The translations under genes and the position numbers were made by a program. The notes under the pieces were generated by a model. The model did not search any database. It had not been told where the DNA came from and saw nothing but the letters and a program-made list of their open reading frames with translations. From positions 3,224,001 to 3,288,000 of the forward strand of contig OY781436.1 in assembly GCA_963676875.1 (NCBI GenBank): a stretch of 64,000 nucleotides of DNA, given 5' to 3'. The stretch comes from UBA6244 sp963676875. GTDB taxonomy: Bacteria; Bacteroidota; Bacteroidia; Bacteroidales; F082. How positions within the stretch are numbered: the first letter of the stretch is position 1; the number at the start of each line of letters is the position of its first letter. This document shows, one piece after another, positions 51,146 to 62,500 of the stretch.

Positions 51146-52990
51146 TTACTTCTCCTTTTTCAAAATAAATCCCGACAGGGGCGGCAATTCCATTTTTCCA
51201 TCCACCATACCTCCATTCATCAGGTCGGTATAAACGGCCTTGTCAGGGAGGTCGTAGAAATCGGCCGAATCTCCCAAATTGAATAACACCACGATTTCGT
51301 TGGACGGATTGGTTCTGCTATACACCAAAGTTTTACCCTTGGTTTTCAGAAAATTGAAATCACCGTCAAAAAGCACCGGGTTCTGTTTTCTCAACTGAAT
51401 CAGCTTTTTGTAGTATGCGAATTGTGTGTTGTCGAAGCCCACCGTGTCGTAAACGGGTTCTCCGGGTTGGATGTTGTTCCTGTTTTCCGGGTCGAAGGTA
51501 TATTCAGGCCACCAGAGCGGCTTGCGACAATCCGGATCATCAGCTCCCCACATGCCCATTTCGTCACCATTCCACACATGGGGAGCCCCAATGCTGGTGA
51601 ATTGATGCATCAGATAGAGCCTCGCCCGTTGATAGGTTTCCGGATCAGGTTTTCCGGTTTTGTAGTTTTTATCGTCGGATGGTTTGGCGTTCAACTTGTA
51701 TTTCCCCTTATTATAAAAGGAAGTGAGCAAGCGTGGCGAATCGTGGGATGCTGCCAGCGACATCATGGCATCGCGGTTGGGTTTGTTCAGTCGGTTCCAT
51801 TGGAATTCCAGACTATCCTTCAATTGTTCGGCAGTAATTTCCATGTCTGTTTTGGCAAAGAAATACCTGGCCGGACGATATACCTGATAGAACATCACGG
51901 CATCGAACACATCACCCTGTGTGTAAGGTGCGGGGTTCATCAGCTTGTCGGGCCACTGTTCCCACCAGATTTCACCCACCAGATACGCTTCCGGGTTGAT
52001 ACTTTTCACAAAATCATGGTAATCGCGCCAAAAACCCATGGGAATTTGGTCGGCCACATCAAGACGAATACCGTCAATACCCTTACTGACATCTCCGTTG
52101 GGTGCCAGCCATCGTTTGGTTACGTTGAAAATATGTTGTTTGGCGCCTTTGTTTTGATCGCCTTCGTAGGGTTTTCCATGGACACGCTCGCCGGTGATGT
52201 TCACCTTTTTGATTTCAGGCAAACTACTGATGTTCAGCCAGCCCTGGTATTCAAATTCATTTTCAGGAGTGTTGGGATCGTCGAACGACAGGATGTTGTA
52301 CCAATCTTTAAATTCCGATTTTTCCTGATTCTTCACCACATCTTTAAAAGCCCAAAATTCAACACCTGTATGGTTCCACGAGTAATCCACAATTACCTTG
52401 ATACCCCGTTGATGCAATTGGTCCACAATCTGCAAAAACTGCTTGTCGGCGGCAGTCCATTGCCAGGTGGAGGGATCCACCGGGTTTTCTTCGGCCATGA
52501 TTTTCATATCCCCTTCCGGGTCGGGGCCGAAATTCACGTCCATGTGTCGCCAGTTGCGCACATCAAACTTGTGAAGCGATGGAGCATCATTGATGGGATT
52601 GAAATAAACTGCCGTAACACCTAGATCTTGTATATAATCCAGTTTGTTGAGCACCCCTTGAAAATCGCCGCCATATCTGCGCAACTGGAGGTTTCCATAA
52701 AAGTCGTCACCCAAATCCTTTGCCCATTGATCTTGATCATACCAGCTTTGCGTCCAGGGGGTTACACTCCAATTTTCAGGAACGGGTCTGAAGTCCGAAG
52801 CCGTACGAATGGTTGCCGGAGTCGGGTTATTGGTGGAATCACCATTGTTGAAGCGTTCCACAAATATTTGATACCATACCACTTTTTTGGCCCAATCGGG
52901 TGGGGGAGTGGGGGTGGTTTTTTGTGGTTGTTGACAGGAAGATATCATGAATGTGAAAATCAATAGAGGAAACAAATAATTTGTTTTCAT
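51146..52990 (-). CDS. GH13 alpha-amylase family lipoprotein
   Basis: This 614-residue lipoprotein has its lipobox at ISSC (Cys about 19), followed by QQPQ and a Thr/Pro linker. The GH13 (beta/alpha)8 barrel follows. Motifs are VDYSWNHTG (region I), GIRLDVAD with nucleophile D311 (region II), LVGEIWWE with acid/base E340 (region III) and ASHDSPR with D417 (region IV). WNGDEMGMWGADDPD is typical of neopullulanase/cyclomaltodextrinase-like members. It would cut alpha-glucans at the cell surface or in the periplasm. Its strand is opposite to susCDE. A palindrome at 53091-53107 and a -7 element at 53024-53031 lie upstream. Confidence 0.96.
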   Translation of the reverse strand: MKTNYLFPLLIFTFMISSCQQPQKTTPTPPPDWAKKVVWYQIFVERFNNGDSTNNPTPATIRTASDFRPVPENWSVTPWTQSWYDQDQWAKDLGDDFYGNLQLRRYGGDFQGVLNKLDYIQDLGVTAVYFNPINDAPSLHKFDVRNWRHMDVNFGPDPEGDMKIMAEENPVDPSTWQWTAADKQFLQIVDQLHQRGIKVIVDYSWNHTGVEFWAFKDVVKNQEKSEFKDWYNILSFDDPNTPENEFEYQGWLNISSLPEIKKVNITGERVHGKPYEGDQNKGAKQHIFNVTKRWLAPNGDVSKGIDGIRLDVADQIPMGFWRDYHDFVKSINPEAYLVGEIWWEQWPDKLMNPAPYTQGDVFDAVMFYQVYRPARYFFAKTDMEITAEQLKDSLEFQWNRLNKPNRDAMMSLAASHDSPRLLTSFYNKGKYKLNAKPSDDKNYKTGKPDPETYQRARLYLMHQFTSIGAPHVWNGDEMGMWGADDPDCRKPLWWPEYTFDPENRNNIQPGEPVYDTVGFDNTQFAYYKKLIQLRKQNPVLFDGDFNFLKTKGKTLVYSRTNPSNEIVVLFNLGDSADFYDLPDKAVYTDLMNGGMVDGKMELPPLSGFILKKEK

Positions 52991-53023
52991 GGAGTATCAA
53001 TTTGGTTGTGGAATTCTGAAATT

Positions 53024-53031
53024 CAAAAATA
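53024..53031 (-). promoter_or_regulatory. -7 promoter element TATTTTTG for the GH13 gene
   Basis: This minus-strand TAnnTTTG match lies 33 bp before the ATG at 52990. Confidence 0.5.
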
Positions 53032-53090
53032 CCTTTTTTTACTTTCATCCAAAAGGATTTGATGCTCGAAAATGGGCAAATGTTTGTTTA

Positions 53091-53107
53091 GATCGTAATA
53101 TACGATC
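53091..53107. promoter_or_regulatory. Palindromic candidate operator GATCGTA-ATA-TACGATC
   Basis: This perfect 7-bp-arm palindrome lies about 100 bp upstream of the amylase start and about 490 bp upstream of the giant gene. It is a possible regulator-binding site; no second copy was found at susC. Confidence 0.4.
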
Positions 53108-53596
53108 CATCTGGTGGTCTTCATAGAAAAAAAATACCGACCTCACAACAAAAAATACAGGTTAGATCTAATTTATAATCATTCCAATGCAACCAAAATG
53201 GCCAATTGGTGTCATAAATACCGTGCCGATTATTAAGCTGTTAGAGGTATTGGTTGGTCAGCGACAGGATGTTTTTTCCTAATTAATTATTGGCTGACTT
53301 ATTGATAGATCGTTATTTGTAAACTGATTTGACTATTTTTGATAGCTTTTTATAAAGCAAGGAAATTGGATTGGCATTTATTGGCGGAAGAACATCCTGC
53401 CGATATATCGATGTAAACGTTTTTTTGTAGTCGAAATAATTTTTAAAAGTGCGGAAGTATCAAAGTAAACGGATTTGTTTTGCATCCTGACATAAAAAGG
53501 AGCTGATAATTGCCTTTATTTGGAAACTTTTTTACTGTTTAAGCATATAAATAACTTGTCGTGTAACATATTGCAGCACCCACAAACCACAACCAT
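53108..53596. other. Intergenic region before the giant gene, no gene
   Basis: These 489 bp are A+T-rich and divergent-flanked, and carry no credible gene. They must include the promoter of the giant gene. No clear TAnnTTTG match was found; TTATTTG at about 53516 is only a partial match. Confidence 0.5.
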
Positions 53597-56500
53597 ATGA
53601 ATAAATTTTTACGCTTCTCTACACATAACACAAAACTTGCAAGATATTTAAACCTGTCTAAAATGCTGACTGCTCTGTTTTTTCTGGTGGTTGGGTTGGT
53701 GCCGAATACGGCCTTTTCTGAAGGGTCTGATGAACTTTGTGCCATAGACGGACAATATACTTATCTCTATTTGTGTAATGATTTTGTCAACAATTGTGGT
53801 GGTTTTGGAGGGCAGGAACGTACTCACTTTGCTGTTTATGGTTGTGATGCGAGTGATCGATTGAATATTGCCATAAAAAACAGTAATGAAATCGTTTATA
53901 TGGGATTCAAGGGTAACCCAAACGATGTGGCGAAAATCGTGTTCAGGATAAAAGATGCAGCTGGAAATATTGTATTTGACCAAAGAGATATGCCCTTGAC
54001 AGGTCAAATAGGCTATATCGCCAATATTGCAGAGGCAAGAATTGGTCCCAACCAAATTGTGGGTATGGGTGGTTATACGGCCATAGAGTTTTCACCCGGG
54101 GCAGCAGGCACATATTACATTGAATTTAATGGACAAACCAACTCCGGTGGAATAGATGTAGGTAATTTTAATATTGATCTTATTGACATCACTGTTTATA
54201 ATACCTCAACAAACACGGTTGAAGATGGAAGGTTGTTTTCAAAGGGATGGCAGTTTATTGAAGATGATGGCCCTTGGGATACAAATTCCTCAACATTTTA
54301 CATTTATTCTGCTGACCAGGTAATTACCTCTGTTGAGTTTGATCAATTGGAAGGTAGAGCTTGGCTGATGTATTGTAATTCAACTGGTTGTGATGATACC
54401 GGAGACTTTACTCAGGATAGAAAATCTGTGAATAATGATCAGGCATATTTTCCTGAATACGATATCTTTCTTAATCCACCGGATCAGGATCTTTTTCCGC
54501 CTACCAGCACATTAGGACAAATTATCGAACCATGGCCAACCGGTTATGCCAATTGTAATGATGGTTCCATTGATTTCGTTGTAAATGTGGATAAAGAAGG
54601 GTTTGCAGAAGTGACATTGGATTTCGATCCCCCATACACTGACATTACAGTCAATGACAATGTCAGTGCCGGAGCCAATACCATTACCTGGGATGGCCTT
54701 GATGGTTCTGGAAATCCCGTTCCTAATAATATAAGTTTTGGTTTTTTTGTTACCTACATCAATGGGCTAACAAACTTGCCACTATTTGACATTGAGGATA
54801 ATCCCAATGGATTTAGGATTAGCCTTATCGATCCTCCCGGGGATGTCCCTTTAGTGTTTTGGGATGACAGCAATGTGGGGGGAACAACCAACTTAACTGG
54901 ATGCAACAGTACTCCACCGAACCCGGGCTGTCATGCATTTGGCGATGAAAATAACAATACGATGAATACTTGGTGGTACACAGCTTCTAATTCAACAGCT
55001 ACAGTTACCATTGTCGAGGAACGCGGTCCCCAACTCATGACCTTCACCCAAACCCCACCACAAGAGCATTGCGCAGGTAGTTCAGGGATTCAATTCTCCG
55101 TGGTTCCGGAGATCAACACCGAAGTCTATCATTGGTCCTATACCGGAACAGGCGTTACGGTTACCCAAAGCCCGACAGAGGCCTGGGTAGTTACGTTAGA
55201 TTTTGATCTCAATGCCACCCCCGGCGATTTGCAGGTATATGGCACCAACGCCAACTGCAACGATCCCGGTCCTACGGCATCGTTGCCCATCACCATCATA
55301 CCTGCTGCCAACGCCGATGCAGGTGATGACGAAACCACCTGTGCCGGCACCCCCATTTTATTATCCACTGCATCCATCACAAATGAATCTTCCATTTTCT
55401 GGGCAACAGTTACTGCCGGTGCAGACGGAAGTTTTGATGAAACCTCCATACAAAACCCCACGTACACACCCGGCCCTGCCGACAATGCCCGAGGATTTGT
55501 AGACCTATCAGTTTCTGCATTCTCCAATGCTCCATGTACTTCAGTGGCCACCGACCAGATGACCCTGACAATAGACCCGTCACCCACAGCTTTTGCCGGA
55601 AACGATGATAACCTGTGTCTGGGGGGGTCTTATACTCTGGCATCAGCCACTACCACCCATTCAGCCGCGCAAACATGGAGTGTAGTAACGGGTGATGGAA
55701 CCTTTGATGATGCTACAGCCCTTAATCCTGAATATACACCAGGTCCCGGCGATTTAATCGCAGGTACCTTTACCTTGCAATTGGCAGCTCACCCATTGGG
55801 GGTTTGTTCCGCAGATGCCACCGACCAGATTACGGTCGACATACAGCCCGTTCCAGAAGCAGATGCCGGTGCCGATGCAGAAATTTGTGACATAGAAACA
55901 TACACCCTTACGGGAGCCAGTGTGGGCTTCAATACCGATCAGGAATGGTCCCACAACGGAGATGGAAGCTTCGACGACCGTTTTGCTGTAAATCCAACAT
56001 ATACGCCCGGAGCCAATGATATTTTGACCGGAAGCGTTATTCTCACGCTCACGGCTACACCCATTGCCCCGTGTGCTGCCGATGCCGTTTCCACCATGAC
56101 CCTTTCCATTCAACGGTCAGCCACAGCTGACGCTGGTCCGGATGCCACCATTTGTGAAAACGATGATCTGCAACTGAACGGTACAGTCGAGTTTCAGAAT
56201 TCCATTTTGTGGAGTGTTCCCCCCACGGCAGATGGTACTTTTGACGATCCCACCATTGTCAATCCGGTTTATACCCCCGGCCCCACTGATATCATTAATG
56301 GAAGTGTAGAAATTACCCTCACTGCAGAAGCAACTACCCCCTGTGCCGCCGATGCAGTTTCTTCCCTTACGCTGGATATACAACCCCTTGCCTTTGCCGA
56401 TGCCGGAGGCGATGCCACCATTTGTGAAGGCGAAACCTATCCAATTCCTGCTTTAGAAGCCAACACAGCTTCACTGTTGTGGACCCGAACAGGGGATGGA

Positions 56501-59500
56501 ACTTTTAGTGATGCCACCCTGATTGATCCGGTTTATACCCCGGGACCCAATGATATCATCAACGGATCAGTACAACTTACCCTCACAGGACAACCCATTG
56601 CACCATGTTCCGCCGAGGCCATATCCACCATGACCCTGACCATCCAGCATCCTGTGACGGCCAGTGCAGGTCCCGCTACAGCGTTGATTTGTGAAGGTTC
56701 AGATTACCCCATTCCGGGAACATCCGAATACGCATCACAGCTCACCTGGACGACCACCGGTGACGGAACATTTTCGGATGCCACCATTGCCGATCCCATC
56801 TATACACCCGGAGCCGGCGACATTGCTGCAGGAAGTGTCACCATGACCCTGACAGCCGATCCCATTGCTCCCTGTGCCACAACCATCACAAGCGATGTGG
56901 TACTGAACATACAACTGGCTTGCTTTGCCGATGCCGGCGATGATGCCCTCTCGTGCGAAGATGTACCTTATACCATTACCACAGCTGATGCAGGAAATTA
57001 CAGCAATTTAATATGGACACACAATGGGTTGGGTACCCTGGCAGATGCCAACACCCTTAATCCGACCTATACGCCCGCAGCAGGAGAATTTAATACCACG
57101 GTAACACTCACACTGAGCACCACGGCCATACCACCTTGCCCGGATCAAACCGACTTCATGGAATTGACCATATTGGAAGGATCCTATGCCGACGCCGGTA
57201 GCGATGAACAAGCATGCGTGGGGCTTCCCTACGATTTTGCCAACGGCAGTTCACCACCACAGGAGTTTAATGGAACCACCTTCCTTTGGACGAAAGTTGA
57301 TCCTACGGTTGATCCCACGGGATATATTGTCGATCCTACGGCAGTGGTACCTGTTTATGTGGTTGGTGATTACGATCCGGGTGTAACCTACCCCTTCGAT
57401 ATCGAATTTAATTTCGAAGTATTGAGCGCCATCCGCTGCCGCGAGAGCGACAACATGATCCTCACCATCGAGGACTACCAACCCGGCGCCCCCCTCACCC
57501 CCGACCAAACCATTTGCTACAACATCGTCCCAGCCCAGATGGAAGTTAGTGCCCCCACGGGCGGTGTAGGCACCTACAGCTACCAATGGCAGAGCTCCAC
57601 CGACAATGTCACCTTCACCGACATCCCCGGAGCCACGGCCCTGACCTATCAGAGTATCCCCTCCTTACTACAGACCACCTATTTTAGAAACGTACAAAGC
57701 TGCGATTGCGGCAGCAAGGAAACCCCGGTGATCACGGTCAACGTGTGGGATGAATTTTTGGCCGGCGCCCCCGCCCCCGATGAAGGCATCTGCTTTAGCA
57801 ACCAACCCCAGCTGCTGGTGGCCGACCCCCCCACAGGCGGCGATGGCACCTACCTCTACCAGTGGCAAAGCTCCACCGACAACATCACCTTTAGCGACAT
57901 CCCCGGAGCCACCACCCTGAGCTACCAACCCCCTTTACTCACCCAAACCACCTATTACAGGTTGCGACAGACCAATACCTGTGCACTTGTATTCACCCCC
58001 ACCACCACCATCAGCGTGCTGGATGAGTTCATCCCCGGCGCCGTGAGTGCCGACCAGCTCATCTGCTACAACACCCAGCCCACCCCCGTGAGTGCCGATC
58101 CCCCCACCGGCGGTGATGGCAACTACACCTACCAGTGGCAAAGCTCCACGGACGATATCACCTACACCGATATTGCGGGCGCCACCAGCCTGAGCTACCA
58201 ACCCGGCCTGCTGACCACCCCCACCTACTACCACCTGAACCAGATATGCATCTGTGGCACCGTGACCACCGCCACGATATTCGTGGATGTGCATCCCGAC
58301 TACAACGTGGGCAGCATCAGTGGCGATCAGACCATCTGCTACAATACCGTCCCCACGGCAATTTTGGGAACCGCCCCCACGGGAGGCGATGGCACCTACA
58401 CTTACCAATGGCAGAGTTCCACCAACAACGTCACCTTTTTGGATATACCCGGCGCCACCCAAATCGACTACCAAAGCGGAGCCTTGACCACCACCACCTA
58501 CTTCAGACAAGTACAAAGCAGTGGATCAGGCTGTGGAATAGAAAACACCAATACGGTGACCGTAACCGTTTACAACGAATTCTTACCAGGAAACGCCACC
58601 GGCAACCAAACCATTTGCTTTAACACCATTCCCACCCTGCCCCTGCACGGCACCGTACCCACGGGCGCAGACGGCATCTACAGCTACCAGTGGGAAAAAT
58701 CACAGGCAGGCGGACCCTATACCCCCATCGGAGGCGCCACATCACTGGATTACAGCGAGCCCAACGCCCTGCAAACCACCACCAACTACCGCCTGATGCA
58801 AACATCCGGATGCGGCAGCATCTACACCAACATCGTCACCATCACGGTAAACGATCCCCCCAACGTGGTGGCCGTATCCAATATCAGCTCCGTGTGTGTG
58901 AACAACGAAGTCACCTTTAGTGGATTCAGCACCGACAACGTCACCTGGATGTGGGACTTTGGCGATGGCACCACCAGCACCGACCAAAACCCACCCCCAC
59001 ATACCTACACGATTTTTGGAAACTACCTGGTGACCCTCACCGTCACCGATGTGATTGGCTGCAGCAACGCCGACACCCTGATGATCGACGTGGTAGAACC
59101 CCCCATAGTTGATTTCAGCTATGCCATAGACACCTGTCAGAAGATCATCTTCACCGATGAGAGCATCGCCCCCGCGGGCTACTTTTTGGTAGACTGGTAC
59201 TGGGAACTGGGCGATGGCACCACCGATTCAGGCCCCACGTTCAGACACCAATACCCAGCAGGAGGTGTTTACACGGTCACTTTAACTGTCACCAGTGAAA
59301 AAGACGGAGATTTCTGTACCAACAGCACCTCCCTGCCCGTAATCGTCCCCAACACCCCCACCATCTACTACACCTGGGATCCCGAGCCCACCTGTTTGAT
59401 GGACACCACCTTCTTCTACGGCGCCTCGGGCACCCCCATCACCGACTGGTACTGGAACTTCGACGACGGCCACGACACCACCGGACAATATGCCGGCCAC

Positions 59501-62500
59501 GTGTTCGACAACCCCGGAACTTATGACGTGATTCTCTACATCACCGACACCAACCTGTGCCAGAATAGCCTAAGCCAACAAGTCACCATCAACCCCATCC
59601 CACAGGTGAGCATGCAAATCTTCGATTCCCCCACCTGCGCCCAGAGCATGACTACTTTCCAAGGCACCGCCGACACAGGCATTGAATTCTGGTATTGGGA
59701 CTTTGGCGATGGCGGCATTAGCGAAGACCAAAACCCCGTTCACAGCTACACCAATGGCGGAACGTACACGGTCACCTTAACCGCCACCGACTCGGCAGGC
59801 TGCTCCGCCACTGCCACCGGAGAGATCATCGTGGTACCCACCCCCACAGCCGACTTTAGCTATAGCATGAGCGGCTGCAACCTGTTTGCCTTTACCGACA
59901 ACAGCACCACCCCCGCAGGCTATCAGGAATACAGCTGGCACTGGGACTTTGGCGATGGCTTTACCTCCGACGTCCCCGATCCCGTACACACCTATGCCAC
60001 GGGCGGCTTTTTCGATGTCAAACTGGTGTTCACCAGCGATAGCCTGGGCTACCAATGCAGCGACAGCATCACCAAAACCGTGCAAGCCCCCAACACCCCC
60101 GGAGCCACCTTCACCTGGGCACCCAACCCCGCACAGGCAGGCGACAACATTGGCTTTTTTGCCACCAGCGGCAGCACCATCACCAACTGGGCATGGGACT
60201 TTGCCGATGGCGGCACCGCCACGGGACAAAATGCAACCCACACCTACACCAACCCCGGCGACTACGACGTGAGCTTAACCGTCACCGATGTGAGCGGCTG
60301 CACCTTTGAGACCGTGATACAAGTAAATGTGGGAGGCCTGCCCCCTGTTGACTTTAGCTGGGACAACTCCTGTGAAAACACCCCCATCCAGTTCACCACC
60401 GATGCCACCGTAACCGATGTGGGTGCCGTGGCTATCTACGACTGGGACTTTGGCGATGGCACAGGCAGCAACAACCAGGATCCCCTGCACACCTACCTCA
60501 ACGCGAACATGTACAATGTCACCCTCACCATCATCGACACCCTGGGATATACCAACAGCGTTACCCACCAGGTAGAAGTGATGCCCGAGCCCATCAGCAT
60601 GTTTTCTATCAGCAGTCCCAACTGCGAGAACTCAGAAACCTACTTTGAAGACTACAGCATTGCCCTGAGCGGCTATCTCACCACCTGGGAGTGGGACTTT
60701 GGCGATGGCAATACAGCAACCATCAACTTCCCCGACGATCCCGATGTAAGCCACATTTACCCCAGTACAGGCACCTACACCGCCATGCTAACGGTCACCA
60801 CCAGCGATGGCTGTCAGGCCACTAGCACACAAGAGGTCACCATCACCCCATCACCCATTGCCCAGATCGACTACGATGCGGGCTGCATGAGCGGACCCAT
60901 CAGCTTCCACGATGTGAGCAGTGAAAACGGCGCCGGCACCATCATCGCAAGGCAGTGGAACTTTGGCGACCCCGCCAGTGGATCTTCCAACCAGAGCACC
61001 CAGAGCGATCCCACCCACTTGTTCAGCGGTCCGGGCACCTATGAAGTCACCCTAAGCATCACCTCCCAAAGCGGCTGCACGGATGCCGACACCATGGAGA
61101 TCACCATCACCGATGCCCCCGAGGTGGACTTTACTTTCACCCCCGCCTGCATGCACGAACCGGTAAGCTTTACCATCACCGACCTAACCAATTTGGATCA
61201 ATACTTTTGGGACTTTGGCGATGGTCACACCAGCCAGCAGCCCGATCCCGAAAACACCTACGACAGCCCCGGCGACTACCAGGTAACCCTGACCGTACAA
61301 ACCACCGATGGCTGCACGGCCACCCAAACCCAAACGGTAACGGTGAACCCCCTGCCACAGGCCGGCTTTGAGTACAGTGAGCCCACCTGCGTAGGCGATA
61401 CCATCTTCTTTTTAAACCTGAGCAACAGCCCCAATGGCGCCGTTGTAAAATGGGAATGGGACTTTGGCGATGGCAATACCGAAACCATCCTGGCACCCAA
61501 TGGCGGCAACACCAGCCACGTGTATGCCAACGACCAAAGCTACGATGTCACCCTGACCGTTACCGACTCCGACAGCTGTCAGAATACAGTAACCAGAACA
61601 GTGATCTCCGTAGCCAGTCCCGTGGCAGAGTTCAACTGGGAAGACGCCTGCTTTGGCCAGCCCACCCAGTTTTACGATCTGACCAACAACACCCCCGACA
61701 TTGGCAGTTGGTACTGGGACTTTGGCGACCCCCTCTCGGGCAACACCAACACCAGCACCTACCAAAACCCCACCCACGTGTTCAGTAGTCCTGGCGATTA
61801 CACCGTCACCCTGATTGTGACCAACACCCAGGGCTGCGACGACACCATCACCCACGATCTGAGCGTAAGCGACGCCCCCGATGTAAGCTTTACCATGAGC
61901 AGCGACACCCTGTGTGCCAACACCCAGGTGAGCTTTGCAGGCACCTCCACGGCACAGATCAGCACCTGGTACTGGGACTTTGGCGATGGCGGCTATGCCC
62001 TGACCCAGAATGCTGACTACCTGTACAACGCCCCCGGCACTTACACGGTAACACTTACAGTCACCGACCTGGCAGGCTGTGAGGCCTCCACCAGTGAGCA
62101 GATCGTGGTCAAAGACGCCCCCCTGGCCAACTTCAGCTACCGGAATGCCTGTTTGGGCGACACGACCTACTTCACCGATGAGAGCTACAGTCAGCTGGGC
62201 TACATAGCCGGCTGGGAATGGGATTTGGGCGATGGAACTACTGCCAACATCCAAAACCCCACCCACCTGTACGCCACCAACGACGACTTCCAGGTAACCC
62301 TTATCGCCACGGACAACTACGGCTGTGCCGACACCATCCGCCAATGGGTGAAGGTACGAACCCGCCCCATCGCAAAAATTGAAAGCTTTGTCCAGGTATG
62401 CGACCCCGCAGGACAAGTTTACTTCTTTGATGGCAGCGAGCCCGGAGCCGATGGCAACCCGATACAAACCTGGGAATGGAATTTAAATGAAGGCTACTAC

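Noticed and set aside
51422..52624. 400-residue plus-strand frame opposite the GH13 gene
   Set aside because: It lies fully within the antisense of the amylase gene and has no recognisable domain; the minus-strand frame has complete GH13 motifs.
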